From Archilochus colubris (Eukaryota > Chordata > Aves > Apodiformes > Trochilidae), in assembly GCA_023079485.1 (NCBI GenBank), contig CM041084.1, positions 21,480,609-21,544,608 of the forward strand: a stretch of 64,000 nt of DNA, given 5' to 3'. Below are positions 45,916 to 59,900 of the stretch, one piece after another (within the stretch, counting starts at the first letter, position 1; every line of letters begins with the position of its first letter). Both the position numbers and the translations under genes were made by a program. Below the pieces are notes generated by a model. The model was not told where the DNA came from. It was given only the letters and a program-made list of their open reading frames with translations, and searched no databases.

Positions 45916-48900
45916 CATGGTATCATGGCTATCAGGACAGCTGATGCTATACAGGTTGTTCTTATCTCAGGTTTGTTGGATATCTTGTTCTCTTTCTTTT
46001 TTTTTTTTTTTTGTTATAACATTGATAGTTCTTTCTCTCCACTTTTGTAGCTCAATCCTTTCATACATTCTTTTGTATTCTTTCAGTGAAATTATTAGAA
46101 TTTTCGGGAAAATAAAATAAGAGTTCCACATCACTTTTTAGCAAAGCATCCATGCATGTTGCTCAAAACTGTGCATAGGGCTTATGAGAAAGCAAAGGAG
46201 TAAAGAGACCAGATGGGCTGTCAGTTGCTGTACACTGTGCTTCAAAACATTTAGAGTGCTCTAGTGGAAAAAACCAGAAAACTGAAGAACTCTGGGGTTT
46301 TTTGCTGTTCTGATATGTGTATATTGTAATTTACAACAGTAAGTATTTTTATATAATCTAGCTGCTCCAGGAATATTTACAGATGCTAATAATCACTTGC
46401 TGGTTTGCATTTGTGTTGTACATGCTTGACATGTTACATCCAGGAATTAATTGGCCTTGAGCTGTCTAAGAGCACTCCACAAGTTTACAGCAAAGTTTTC
46501 TGATTCCCTTTGAATTTTATTCAAGCAAAAGTTAGAGCGATCAGCTGGTGGCAGCAAACACTACAAGAAAAAATTTCCTTGGCGTTTTGAGCTGTTCTCA
46601 GTTGTTAGAGCCCAGTCTGGGCAATGTCCATCAGTGGGTGGACTCCCAAGTCTGGCTAAAGCTGTTGTGAAGCCAACAAAGCTGTGGATAAGCACAATCA
46701 TCTTCACATTCTTCTGGGTTGCGGTGTTTGTATAACTCTTCCTTTTCTGCTTTCATCCACAGTATGTGGGTCTTTGTTCATTTCTGGTGTTTTTCGTAAC
46801 CTTTCCTATTACGTAATGTCTAATATGGCTTTCTGAGGATTTAGTTTAAGCATAGTACCTCCAAATCTTATATAGCACTGTCAGGCTTTCACATACATAT
46901 TTCTTAAAATTGATTAAAACTATTGTTCTCATAATGTTCTACAGTGGAGGCTAATGAAAATCTTAAAGATTGGGGAAAAAAGCCATGGTCTAATAAAACT
47001 GTGAATATATTCAGGGCAGACCCAACTTCATAGTAGTTATGACATGTAAGATGGTTATATGACCATCATTATCTTGAATTTAAGGGGCCCCAGTTCTTCA
47101 CTGGTGGCGTGCACAGTCAGTCACACCTGCATAGTCTTATTTTGCACAGGGATTTATGATGCAAAGATCTCTGCTGAAAACCTTATGGGAAGAAGAGATC
47201 AGAGATTCCTATCTTCATGCTTGGGGAAGTGGCCAGGCTTTTTGTACCTAGGAAATAAAGAAGTCTGCTTCCTCTGCAAGTTTGACTTTAAGAAATGAGT
47301 GGCAGAGGAGGGGGTGTAAGTGAGGAGAGGGTGTAAGTTTGGATTAAGTGCTTTATTGTGTTTCCCTCATGAACTCTATTAATAAAACTAGTCAGAAAGC
47401 AATTCTCTGCAAATACTGCCCTCTGATCTGTAATAAAACATGGAGGCATGTTAAGGGGTATTGTCCTGGCTTAATGATTTAATTTTAAAAGTTGTCTTCA
47501 GAGCAGATATACACTAGGTATTAGTACTTTGTGTCTGAAGAGAGTGACTTTATTTTCTTCTGACACTGGAGTTAGAGCTCAGGGTGTCAACAGTGTTCAG
47601 ATACCCCTGATTCTGTCTGCCTTTGAACACTCCTCTTTATCTCTTTACCTCCTTGTAACTAAGATTATTTTTCCCCTCTGGATATTTCCACTTATTTAAT
47701 CCATAAAATCTTTTGGTAGAGCTTCTATAATTCACCTAATTGCAGCATGAATATTCAGCAGAAATAATCTTATTTAATCATTTATCACATCCAAGACAGG
47801 GATTTAAGGCACATTCACAGAGTACATTAGCACTGTACCCAGTTTTTGCTCTGTGATCCCTTTTTAGCTTGCTGCTTCTGCTATAGGTAACAGATTGAAT
47901 TTAATTAGTTTATTTTATTATTATGTATTTTCCAAAAGCTAAACTGCCCTGCTCTAGGAAGTTTTTGTCACTTTATTTTCCACTAAATTTATTTTTACTG
48001 TTTTTCCTGGCACACCCCTGACAGGAACAGTGTTTGGACCAATTGCTGAAACTATTCTCCAGATAGCTACGGGGAAAATCCATGGATTTTTATTTACATA
48101 TACTCTGTGCTTGTGTTAGAGTGACCTACTTAAGAAACTCTTAACTTTTTTTCCTCATACCTCTGCTGGGAAAGAAGGTGATGAAACAGCATGATCTTTT
48201 TTTCATTTTAAGGAACTTTCAGAAGAACAAGCAAAAGGTATGCAAGTGGTAACATTCATACACTCTCCCACATTTTAAATAATAACCATCTTTTGATTCA
48301 GTGTAACCTTCTGTGTTACATAGACAATTAACATTTTATCTAATGCTGGTGTCCCCCGACTCAGTGAATTAGGTTTGATAAAAGCATCCACACCAGCATC
48401 CACATTTGATGTAGTGTTTGCAAGAGACAGTGAATCTGCCCATGTTAAACAATACTCAGCTGATAACATGAGGATAATTACTGTCACTGGTTTTGTCTTA
48501 CACACAACCAGGAGGTTTTTAATCTAAAATTGTATGGCTTTAATTCCAAGTGTTTTTATTGTATCTTTCTCATTCTGGGATAATGGTACTTTGTCTCCTT
48601 AATGATTCTAATACTTCTAATCAAGCATTTACATCTTATTAGTCTTTGGGTTCTTTTCTTTGGAAAAACAAGTTGTGATGAAGCCATATATTTTTGTGTC
48701 TTCCTTGAAAATAAATGCAACAGCATCAGTTGTACAATATCTAAACCTAAATACCTAAATATTATGTGATAGTCCCAGTATACTTTCTCACACCTGCTGC
48801 TTTGTTAAGTAATCCCAGAGTTACATACATTTGTATGGCTTGTTTTTGTCTGTTTCATAGAATAAATGATCTGTGTTTTTCCTCTTTTCCAGTTACTGGA

Positions 48901-49759
48901 TGATAAAATTTCATTATTAGGATAATTGGTATATTTTTTTCATTAAGCTCTGTAGTTTTTTTTCAGAAGTTAATGAATTAAATTCCTGGAGTCTGTAAAT
49001 GTAAGTAATATTTCCACATTCTTGCACCATTTTTGATGTAATGGACTTTTCTCCAGAGTCTTCATTGTCCTTCTCACACTGTGAAAGAGTACTAAGCCAC
49101 TGCTCTCTTGAGCAGTTGAATAACTCCCTTTCCCTGTCTATTTGAAAATCAAAAGACAATGTTAGAACTTTCTTCTGTCTTCCCTCCCCTACTTCCCTAG
49201 TATATTTGAACATAGTTTCTAAGCCTTTCTAGTAGGCCCTTGGTGAATAGTTTTCAGGTGGGGCTTTCCACTCCACAGCTCCTTGGGCTGGACACGTGGC
49301 ATGCACTCTTTGTTCCTTGACAATGAACTTCTGCAGAGCTGAATTCACTGATGCCATAGCTGAACATTCACCATTCATCAAATCAATTCTATTTGTATCT
49401 GTCCTTACTCCTCATAAGGATTTCCAGAGCAATATAGCATCCACATTTCCTCAGCAATGATTTTATGTTTATTTAGACTTATTATGTCTAATGTTTGGGC
49501 TGTATACCTGAGAAACTCCCTAAAAACCTGCTTATGTGGCAGTAGTTCTCCATATGGATTTGCCAGGCTTAAGCCTCAAAAACTGTAGTCCTGCAGGTAA
49601 GATACAAGGTATTTTCACAGTGTTATTAGCAAATTTTTGTTAGTATATTTTTTTGTGAAATTATGTTCATGTTTGAGACTATCTTTGTGATTATCTGTAC
49701 TGACTGCTGAGATTTTTAGTTTGTTACTTAATCTAGGTTTTTAATTTTTAAAGTGAAAA
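45916..49759. other. intergenic
   Basis: AT-rich spacer without recognised genes. A T run sits at about 45,997-46,012. Short open frames lack homology or splice support. Confidence 0.55.
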
Positions 49760-49945
49760 TGTAGTGAAATGAGGCAACCAGGTGCCACTCATTGCCAGGG
49801 AGTGAGCATGAGCTTGTGTCAAGCCCACCTGTGCCTGATTAGGGTGGGCCCCCACTGCGCATGAGCGGGACCAGAGGCCAATAAAAGGTAAGCTCATGCT
49901 CACTCCCTGGCAATTAATGGCACCTGGTTGCCTCATTTCACTACA
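49760..49945. mobile_element. 186-bp foldback element with 56-bp terminal inverted repeats
   Basis: The left arm 49760-49815 begins TGTAGTGAAATGAGGCAACC. The right arm 49890-49945 is its reverse complement with 2 mismatches in 56. The 74-base centre contains AATAAA. The element starts TG and ends CA. It is flanked on both sides by TGAAAA (49754-49759 and 49946-49951), an apparent 6-bp target-site duplication. It has no coding capacity. Candidates are a non-autonomous DNA transposon (MITE) or a short solo-LTR-like element. The family is not recognised. Confidence 0.85.
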
Positions 49946-50061
49946 TGAAAAACCGTTGCAGCTGGAAATACCTTGAGTCTTTCATTGTCAACATCAAGAG
50001 ACTTTAGTGTGTGGTTGTATTTTCACATGTGCAGTAGGACCAGTTTGATTTATATTTGTCC

Positions 50062-50086
50062 ATAAATATATATATATTTATATAAT
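50062..50086. repeat. AT-rich (TA)n tract
   Basis: ataaatatatatatattta repeat. A similar TA tract lies near 50,231-50,251. Confidence 0.75.
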
Positions 50087-51239
50087 CACACTTTTCTTCT
50101 TACATCTGAGCTTCTTCTCTGGGGTAATATATATGTTCCATGTACAGCCACTGTGGGCCCTTCAGATAAATCATGGAAGTAATAAAATATGTTAGCTGAA
50201 TACTAGAGTTAAAAAAAAAAAGGCTATGTTTATATATATTATTATATATATGTTGAAGTGAGGTTAATCATCTGTCAAAATAATTTGCCAAAAGTTGTGG
50301 TGAATTTTCTAATGTTTAAATCGAATTCAGTCTTTCAGAATATTCTTAATTCAGGAGTTTTCAACCTGTTTTAAAGGATTACCTGCCAGCAACAACAAAT
50401 GGTAACTAGGATAAAACCACATGTTGTCAGGAAGCTTAAACTTTACAGCAATCTGCATTGCTGATAGAAAATTTGTAGGGGTCTGAAACTGAACTGAAAA
50501 ATATGACAACTCCTGGTAATTCAGAAAGGAATTAATTCAGGTAGTGTCTACAGCCTGTGTTCTCTAGGAAGAGAGAATAGCTAATCACAAGGTTGCCTTC
50601 TGGCTCTCAAATCCGTGAAGTTGTAATTAGAGAACTCTCCTCAGTTTCAGGAAACCTGTGTCCAAATACTGTCTTTGCCTCTGTATTCCTGCGTGATGTT
50701 CTGTGAGTCACTGGCACAGTGATCATTAAAGAAACTCGGGATCTGTCTGTGATGACAGTTAAGTGTGAATCTAAACGTCAGCTTCTTTGTAGGAGACAGG
50801 AAAGACAGCTTCGTCAGGAAAAACGGGTGTTTGTTTGAAGAAGAGATGCTAGAGGGTATTTGGTGATTCAAGGTACCAAGTGATGCTTGGGTATTCAGTA
50901 TCATCCCAAAATTCAGCATGTAGCTGCACAAGCCCCTTCAATACCTCTCAGACTTCTGTAACTGGACAGGAGATATCCCTCAGGCCCTGGCAGGATTTGG
51001 TGTTTTCAGCTGTTGAATTTATTATCTCAAAAATTCTCAGCAGGCTTGATAGTAAAACAAGACTGTAGTTTCTGCAGGGTGACTCGAGGCTTGATCTTTA
51101 GACCAATCCAATAGAAGATGGGATTTGGTTTCCAGTGTTTACTTATGAGATCGGAAAACAGAAGTGCCAGCAAGACAAACAAACTGTAATCCTGTATGCA
51201 TTTAACATGATTCCCTGCAATTACTTCTGTGCCTGTCCT

Positions 51240-52018
51240 TGCCACATTCAAGGTCCTGCACCTGGGTCGAGGCAATCCCAAACACAAATACAGGTTGGGC
51301 ATAGAATAGATTGCAAACAGCCCTGAGGAAAAGGACTTGGGGGTGTTGGCTGATGAGAAGCTCAACATGAGCCAGCAGTGACCACTTGCAGCCCTGAAGG
51401 ATGACCCTGTCTTGGGCTGCATAAACGAAGTGTGGCCAGCAGGCCAAAGGAGGTGTTTCTCCCTCTCTACTCTGCTCTCCTGAGACCCCACCTGGAGAGC
51501 TGTGTTCAGTTCTGGAGTACCCTACACAGAAAGGGCATGGAACTCTTGGAGTGAGTCCAGAGAAAGGCCATAAAAATGATCAGAAGGCCAGAGCACCTCT
51601 TTTACAAGGACAGGCTGAGAAAGTTGGGGTTGTTAAGCCTGGAGTAGGCTCTGGGGAGATGTTACAGCAGCCTTTCAGTATCCGGGGGGGGGGGGGCTTA
51701 CAGGAAAGCTGAAGGGGCACTTTTTATAAGGGCATGTAGTGACAGGACAAGAGGTAATGGCTTTAAACTGAAAGAGGATATATTTAGTTTAGACATCAGG
51801 AAGAAAGTCTGTAGTGTGAGGGTGGTGAGACACTGGAACAGGGTGCCCAGGGAAGTTGTGGGTTCCTCATCCCTGGAGGTGTTCAAGGCCAGGTTGGATG
51901 GGGCTTTGAGCAGCCTGGTCCTAGTAGCAGGTCTCCCTGCCCATGCAGGGGGGTCAGAATTGGGTGATCTTTAAAGTTCCAACCCAAAGGATTCTATGAT
52001 TCTATGAATCTATAATTC
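51240..52018 (+). mobile_element. CR1 LINE 3' part, about 0.8 kb
   Basis: It reads through 'aaggtcctgcacctgggtcg' and 'cttgggggtgttggctgatg', then the 'ctgtgttcagttctgg' region, and finishes with gattctatgattctatga. These are standard CR1 blocks. It has stops and an internal 12-G run. Confidence 0.95.
51685..51696. repeat. 12-base G run inside CR1
   Basis: Uninterrupted G run in the CR1 copy. It could be a slippage site or a sequencing/assembly weak point. Confidence 0.8.
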
Positions 52019-55000
52019 TTTGCCCAGGATGGTTCTGTGGGATGGGGAAACAACATCTGTCCTGTCTCGGGGGTCCTGAAGCTCTGGGTCGCCACTAAAC
52101 AAGTGGGGAGAGGGAAGCTGCCCTATGTCTCCTTCCTCCCAGGAGCTACCTCTCTGGCCTCTTCCTCAGGTTCTTCTCACTGGGTCCATCTCTCACTTGT
52201 TTTTGAATTTGCTTCAGTTCTTTAACTATAAAATCCAGGTGATGGTATCTCACATTGAAACAGATTAGTCCGTTAAGCAGTCTCTGTCCTATATCGGTCC
52301 AATTGCACAGTGGCATCTTTCCTGATTCTTCCCCTAGGGGAAACAGGTTTTCCAGCTATATTCATTACCAAGCCATGTAAGTCCTGTCCCTGATGCAGAG
52401 CTGGGGCTGCTACTGCTGCTGCTTGACAGTGAGCTGTGTGTAGTGGCAGCTACCTTTGGAAAGGTTATTGTAAAGGATGAGAAAATAAGCTGACTTGCAC
52501 CAATTGGAACCAGCAAAAGAAGTCTATGGCAGGATCTTAAAAGCTGGGTTGGACTCTGAAATACTTGGTACCACGCAACCAAAAATTTGTAACATATTCT
52601 GTGATGAAGACAGTAGGAAAGAAGAAAAAACGTGTTTGTGTTTTTCCTCCTTCTTTCCTTCTCTCTCACTGTAGGAATTTTGCTTTAGTTTCATATACTT
52701 CTGTCAAGAATGATTCTTTCAAAGTACCTCCTATCTTCTACACCAGCGTTTATTAATAGACATTCTGTTTTGGTCTAGTGGTGTTTAACCACTTGTGTCC
52801 TGCAATGATAAGCATATTACAACAATTTACATTTTTTCATATATCTGTTTTCTGAAGTCTCTAAGTAGAGATTTATAGACCCTACACTTTCTCATCTTCC
52901 ATAAAACTGGGGAAAAATAGTGGATAATATATTAGGAAAGGCCTCTGCACTGATGTTGAATAGCTCGAATCCACTGATTGCAGTAAAGTTTTTCTCAAAT
53001 TAAATCTGAACAAGTGTGAAGACAAGCAAGCACAGCAGAGGGGCTGTATTTGAATGAATCTCAAATAATAAGCCACTCTGGATGTGGAAGCAAAAAGAGA
53101 CACAGAAATAAGGGATATGTGTGAAGCTATATAAGCAAAAATATTACCAATTCTGATTTGCAGCATTTGAAGACATTATATATAAGATTCATGCAGTTCT
53201 GTGAGGTCTGCACATATCCTTTCAAGACTCTGCAGTGTATTTTTCTTGTAATACTGAAGTTTCTTATATGGAAATAATATGTCAGGGATCTAGTCTTGTC
53301 AGAGTTAAGATTTATGTCAATTCAGGATTCCCAGATTCAAAAATATTAAATTACAGCAATGTGCAACCCTAAGAGATGTGTAGTTTTTCTAATCATTGTG
53401 ATATATTAAAAAAAAATATCTTGAGGGCTCTTAACTTTCTCCAGGGAGCAAGCAATTCATATTAATGACAAGAACTAGAGACAGGAATGGAGATGGCATT
53501 ATGACATGAGAGTGAGATTATGTACATATGCACATAAAGGCTCTGCTTGGCTTCTGGGAACAATATGGAAAACACCCTTTCCACATTTAGTTTTATGATC
53601 CTTCTGATGTCCTCTCTGGCCAGGCTTTATCAGTACATTACAAAAAATATTAAAATATTAAGAACTCTATCATGAGTAATGTATACAAGTTACCAACAGT
53701 TTTTATAGCACTGGCTATTGTTTTGAAAACATTGACTGTGAGGACTTTTAGTTTAAATATCGTTAGTTAAGAAATGTGTTTCCTCTACAATGTTCAAGAA
53801 ATAAATATGTAAATATGTGAAGCAAATACTCCCCAGGCACCCAAGAATAACAGGATACGAAATTCCTCACCTAGACTGGAAAATCAAGTGCTGGTGGAGA
53901 TCTGACCTATTATTACAGAGGTCAGCTAAGAGCCTACTGCTGCCTTCAGATGTGAAGGTTTTGGATCCACTCCTGAGAGCTGCCACATGCACCCAGTGCA
54001 AACAAACAGCATTTCCTCATCAGTTTGTACACAGCAGCTATTGACACACCATTCTTGCAGTAAACAGCCAATTGCTAATGGTATATAATCACTTCCCACA
54101 TTCAGTAAATCTCAATCTGTGTTTTAACCTAACAAAGCAACTTGGCATCAGTCCCTGAAGAAGTGCTTTTGTCTTTCCACACAGTCCTGTGCATGTTTGA
54201 GACTGGTTTAGTAGTGAGTGAATATGCAGGTAGTATTCAGTCAGGCCACAGTAAATTTGCACTAATTTTCAGAGAGGTAAAGAAGACCTGGTTTGGCCCA
54301 TCATTTTTAACACAAAGTGCTCAGATTGTATTTTATAAGGCATAGCTATTAAATGAGTGTTGCTTGACTGTTGCAGTTTCACCTCCTACACAAAGGTTCA
54401 TCTGGGAGAGAGAGAAAAAGGCATTTTTTAGATATGTATGAGGATAGGCAGAAACCTCCAAAATAAATCCTTTAAAAATAATAAAACCTCCCAATTTAAA
54501 TCAGTTTCTTGAACTGTTACTATTTATAATATGTATCTGGAATTACTCTGTCACTGAGATCAGAATTTGGCCCCAAAATAGCAAATCCAGAGCACATTCA
54601 CTCAGGCTGTGGCTGCTTATTTTATGCTCTGTCTGTCCCTTTCTTTTGTACCTACATACACACACACACACACACAGACACATGCACACTCTCTCTCTAT
54701 CTTGTTTTCCTTCCCTCTCACTGCTGCTTCTGCCTCTCTTCTTCTCTAGAGAGTTGTGTAGTGGTGTTATCAGCATCCTCACAACAGTGTTGTCACTTAG
54801 GCCCTTTGAGGCCATACCAGATCCCTTCTGCAGTAAATAATGCTGAATTAGTGTGGAAAATCTTTGAAGGAAGTTTGGAATGAAGTACCACTTCATCATG
54901 GGACAGATAAGGAAAATTCCTGTATTACATTAATGTAGGCATGTAAGCTAGTGATAGGCCCAGCATGATGTATGCACCAGCACTGGTTAGTAAGTGTACT

Positions 55001-56663
55001 TGGTGCCAGAATTATTTCCAAGAAATCTGGTTCCACCAATTGCTGATATCCCAGACTCCTTTACCATTCCTTCAGATAGTATAAATACGTCCTTTATGGG
55101 CCAGAGGATGATGGGAAAAGAGGATATAAGTCCAGAACTAAAAACACTTCATTGCTGAGAAATGTTTTGAAAATTATAATTCAGATAGGCTTTTTTAGAT
55201 AGGGTTTTTTTAGTGGGTTTTTTCTTTTTTTTTTTTCTTTTTCTTTTTAATGCTTGATAGAACTTGTTTAAAAGTTCAGTTAACTATGCTAGTTAGCATG
55301 CTCATCCTCTCATGTTTGTGGGTATTTATCTTCTGTATGGACAGGGAGGAGAACACCAGAGAGATAAAAGATAGCAAGCAATTCTCTTTCTATAAAAAAA
55401 CCCACTACATTTTGCCTTTTCTTTGGTCTCCAATGTGAAGACTGTCAGGTCCTCTGTTTGCAGTTTAAAAGGAGGTCACCATCCCAGCTGGATCCTGTTT
55501 TTCCACAACATTCTCAGCCCACTTTGATGACTAAGCAAAGATCTGCTTATGTGAGCATTCAAGGAGCCTGAGCAGCTGACTGATCCCATTTATTCCTTGC
55601 CCCAAGGCCTTCCAACACCTTTGTGCAACTGAGCATAACAGCAGCTTCATTGTACCAGCTGGTCCCAGAAATTATGACAGAGTCCAACACTATAAAAAAA
55701 CCCAATCTTTATTGTGATGAATTTATGTATATTTTCATAGAATATATGTGATATTGCATTCAAAGATTTATTTTGGAAAATCAACATATTCTCCTCATGA
55801 AATACAATAATGACAGATAATACAATCCCCCGATATATAGGATTTCCCTTTAGTTTCTTTCCTTACAACTCACTGCTTACACAGAAAAAATTACTGACCA
55901 CTTTTTGCCTACAGTTTTGAAGCTTAGGCTTGTGAACACATCTCACAACTTTCTGCCATTTTGTTCTTTTCTCCATTCCCTTGACACCTGGGTGTCTGGT
56001 AGAAAACTACAGGCATGGATTCAGTCATCCTTGTCCCGTATCATTTGAACATTAGGCTTCCTGTACACAAACCAAACAAATCTTACTCAGCTATGTCTAA
56101 GGTATGACCATAGGTCTTTTTTTGATCAGATATTAATGGAGGATAAACTAATGCTGGAAGGAGGAGAGTTCTTCCTCAGCCAGCTCTCATCCTGCACCTA
56201 TTCTATAGGGTATTCTATGGGATCTATGTGGATGTGTGTAGGTGCATGTATACCTGAGTGCCAATGAGCAGGATTAAGAATAAGAGCAGGTGCCATCTAA
56301 CACCAAAGGTTACTCTGGTTCTGTCCTGCCTTGGAGAAGGTTTGGAACAAGAGAGGGACATGGAGCACCACTTCCCTCTCTCATACCCGTCTTAGGAATC
56401 GAGGGTTGAAAGGACCAGGGAAGGGGGAATATACTGAGCAAAAGAGAGGGCCTACACCTGTGTGAAAGCATCCCTAGGGTTCAGGGTTAATTACCTTATT
56501 TAATTTTTATTTTAAGCTTGTCATTGAGGTGGCTTTATTTTACTCAGGGCCTGGCCAAGTTTTTCACTTTTTCTCTCACTCTCCAGATAAAGGAGGCTCA
56601 GGACTTCATTTTGATGTGCCTTCATTTTTTTTTGCTTCTTTTTGATACTGCAGGTTAGTCTAA
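52019..56663. other. intergenic / possible STEAP4 3' UTR
   Basis: No gene was recognised. It includes the microsatellite at 54,655-54,698. The right end should contain the STEAP4 3' UTR. AATAAA hexamers on the - strand occur at 56534-56539, 56506-56511 and 55708-55713. Confidence 0.55.
54655..54698. repeat. (CA)n followed by (CT)n microsatellite
   Basis: cacacacacacacacaca followed by a short spacer and ctctctctct. It accounts for the low-complexity open frames on both strands here. Confidence 0.92.
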
Positions 56664-56933
56664 TTATACAGCAGACTTATTTATGATGTAATTGGACTGT
56701 TCTGAGTATTGGGGATTCCTCTCCCAGCCCTGTCGAATTCTTGTGAGAGGTTTGTCTAGGCAAGGAAATATCAGCACAAATTTAACAACCAGTACAATGC
56801 ATGGAACAATGAGGGAGAGCATATAGGCACTTGGAAGATACCATCTGTATGATGATGGGCTCAGGAACCATTTTCCACCATAAACCAATGTGTGTGCTGT
56901 GCACAAAATCAGTGTCAGATATCCCAGTTTGGA
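56664..56933 (-). CDS. STEAP4: STEAP4 last coding exon
   Basis: The exon is 270 bp including the stop, from [16 protein letters not shown] (haem-ligand H397) to [20 protein letters not shown] and on to KSAV. As I recall, human STEAP4 stops soon after RQGWERN. Here the reading frame continues to a TAA at 56664-56666. Confidence 0.95.
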   Translation of the reverse strand, partial: SKLGYLTLILCTAHTLVYGGKWFLSPSSYRWYLPSAYMLSLIVPCIVLVVKFVLIFPCLDKPLTRIRQGWERNPQYSEQSNYIINKSAV

Positions 56934-59900
56934 CTAGAAGAGAACAAAAGAAAGAACAAAGTAAGTGGAGGTCAATACAGTAAGTTAAGCAGAACATATG
57001 CAATTTACAGGACACATTAAGCTCTGTGGAATATGTCAACTTTGTGACTAACTGGAGACAGCTGAAATGAAACTGTTTTATAGGGTCTGCTTTTTTTTTT
57101 TAAATAATGACAATCAAATGGATCTTGCTGAACCAAAATTCTGCGCTGTTTTTGTTTTGTTATTTCTTTTTTTCTCCATCAACAATCCTGATAGTTTTTG
57201 TTAGCTCACACATACTGCCTAGTGCTTGGTGAAAATATTTGTGATATTTGTGAAAATGCAGAGAAAAAGCTGAAAGCCAGTGAAGAATTTCAAGCTTCTG
57301 TATGCTCTAGTGCTAATCTATTCAGAACTACCATATTGTGCAGGTTTTTGGCCCTGAGAAACCATTCATTGATAGTGATATCCCCTGCCCCTGCCTCCCC
57401 TTCCCTTCCCTTCCCTCCCAGCTCCTGCAGCAGCACAGCCACTTGCACCAAGCTTCCTTCAAACTGGAGGCTGAGATTATTGTGTTACCAGGGGCAGCCT
57501 GTTTATAGGCACAGCAGTTCTTAGAGCCTGCAGAAACTGCAGATTCTCTTTAGATGTCTGGCAATGACTTGATGGGAGTTATAAAGTCATTTTTCACACC
57601 AATTTTAACTGAATTATCTTCTGAACAAACAATAAATGGCTAAATATTTTGTGACTTGCTATGATTGTAAGATTTGCTAATTCCACAGTTTCAGTTTTCT
57701 GTTTGTCATTTAGGAGCTCACATCTTCCTGATTTTCTCATGTTACTGCAGTAACCCCACTTGCACCACAAGCATCCATTGGAGCAGCTTTATTTTTTACA
57801 GGTGAACTGTATAGCTGTGTAGATTTTTTTTCACTGTGTGATGGTGGATAGTGGACTCATCACATTTGGAGATACTAATGCAGGAAAGCCCTAAGTCTCC
57901 AGTAAACCTGCCTGTGGTCATAAATAATAAGGGAAGAAGATTTTTTGAGTAAGTCTTTTTCTTACCTGTACAAATCGAAATTCTCGCCAGTTGACACTGT
58001 TGCTGACTGAAGGCAAGGATGTTATTCCCAGAAGAACAAATAAAAAAAATCCTAGAATCCCCAAAGCCAAATAAGAGTCACTAATCCATGCATTCGTGGT
58101 GTCAAGTGGCTCTGTTTTATTGTTCAGTGCCTGAATAAAAGAAGACCAGGTATATCTTAGTGATAGCAGTTTTAGGATCAATAGGCAGAAAAAAATATCC
58201 TTTATGTTAATGAGGATATAAATAATATATATGTACTTTCTGGAAATCATCAGAGATTTACTTTTAATGCCTGTGAAACAGCAGAAAAGACATTATATTA
58301 CATACGGATTCCATGTACCTAGAATTGTGGTGCATATTTTACACTGCTGTAGACCTTGAGGAGAGGTATGTGTTCCTCACTTGTTAAAGAAGGTCAAAAA
58401 GTCAAATATCTGTGATTTTTAAGGTGAAAACGTGTCATCCTTAAAGGAGAAATAGGAAAGTACATGTCTTTAAATTACTCTTACGTTTACATTTTCCCTG
58501 CTTATTTTCTTACTATTTGAAATATCTAAAAGGAAGACTGCGACCAGAAATCCCCTCAACTCAACATAATGTCAACAATATTTGGATATACCATTGGTTA
58601 AAAGGAACAAAAAGACCATGAATGTAACCATATTGTAAAGAACATTAGACCATCCACGTCAGTTCCTGAAGCTAAAGACAGGAGGTGGTGTTTGTAACAG
58701 GGCCAGAAGAAAGGAAGATCTAGAGCAAAACTTACCTGAGAGATGGTTTGGCTGCTGATCCTCCATCTTACAAAAGAGCGAATTGGGATAATTAGGGTGT
58801 ACACAGCATGCAGAAAAGCAAATGCCAAGGCTACTAATCCAAGCTGTTTCCTACACAACATCCATTTGTCCAGCCAGTCTGGGAATCGGCGGTATTTGGT
58901 ACCTCTGTATAACTGAATAATTGCAGCAAGCACACCAGGAAGATAAACCAAGGAAAGAAGGGTGAGTGCCAATATAGGGCAGATCCGGTTTGGGATGGAA
59001 ATTGCAATAAAGAATGAAAAGTTTTTCTTTTCATAAATGTAAGTGTAAATTACATCGCGAGTCAAACAGTAGAAGAAGAAGAATGTGACTAGGCCAAGGG
59101 ACAAAAGGATTGGAAACTTCCACATTGGAAAGAGCTGCAGAGGGTAATTTTCTATTTCCTGAGCAGCCAAGAGGGATCCCTGATCTAGTGGAGTGAGACC
59201 CACTGCACGAACAATATCCATCACCATTTGTTTAGCTTCCATGTCATCTCCACAGACAAACACCTGCAGACAAAAACAAACATAGGTTTTATTTAGACAG
59301 ACTTTTGTCACATTTTCTTCTGCTGTCCTACCTGGATATGGATGATGAGCAGAAAATTTCTAGACTACTTACTGGCTTCCCTGCTGGCCTTAATTTATAA
59401 AGCAAAAAATAGTCTTCAGATACTTTCTTGGCCAACAAGTCCCAGAACTAAGAACATGAATCTTTTCTCTGGGGAAGGAGAATGTTTAAAGTGGCAAAAT
59501 TTTGTATCTGAAAACAATTTGTGACACAGTACAAGGCTTTGCCTCAAAAACTTGACATACTCTACTGAAGACCCACAAGTAGTTTGCAAGCACAAGATTT
59601 TACAGGAATAAATAGGAGCAAAATTTTCAATTGCTCCTACAGCAGTCCTTAGGTGCTTTCTATGGCCAGTTCAGTGCTCTCTGGTCTTCTATCGTTCTTT
59701 CCTTGCTTCTCTAGTGCCTCCAAACCCAGTAAGTAACACCTTATCAAGCTATAGATATTCCTTTTCATGCCTTATTATACGGCAAAAGTAAATTTGAGCT
59801 CACATTTAATTTGAAATGGGTCATTATAGGGAAAATACCACCTCAACCCTGTATGATTCAATTCCCATATGTCTGATTCCTAAATCCCTGTGACACAGGG

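Noticed and set aside
51027..51491. 154-residue - strand frame
   Set aside because: It reads antisense through the CR1 copy and its flank, and is not a gene.
54543..54899. 118-residue - strand frame with a CVCVCV run
   Set aside because: It is the translation of the CA/CT microsatellite.
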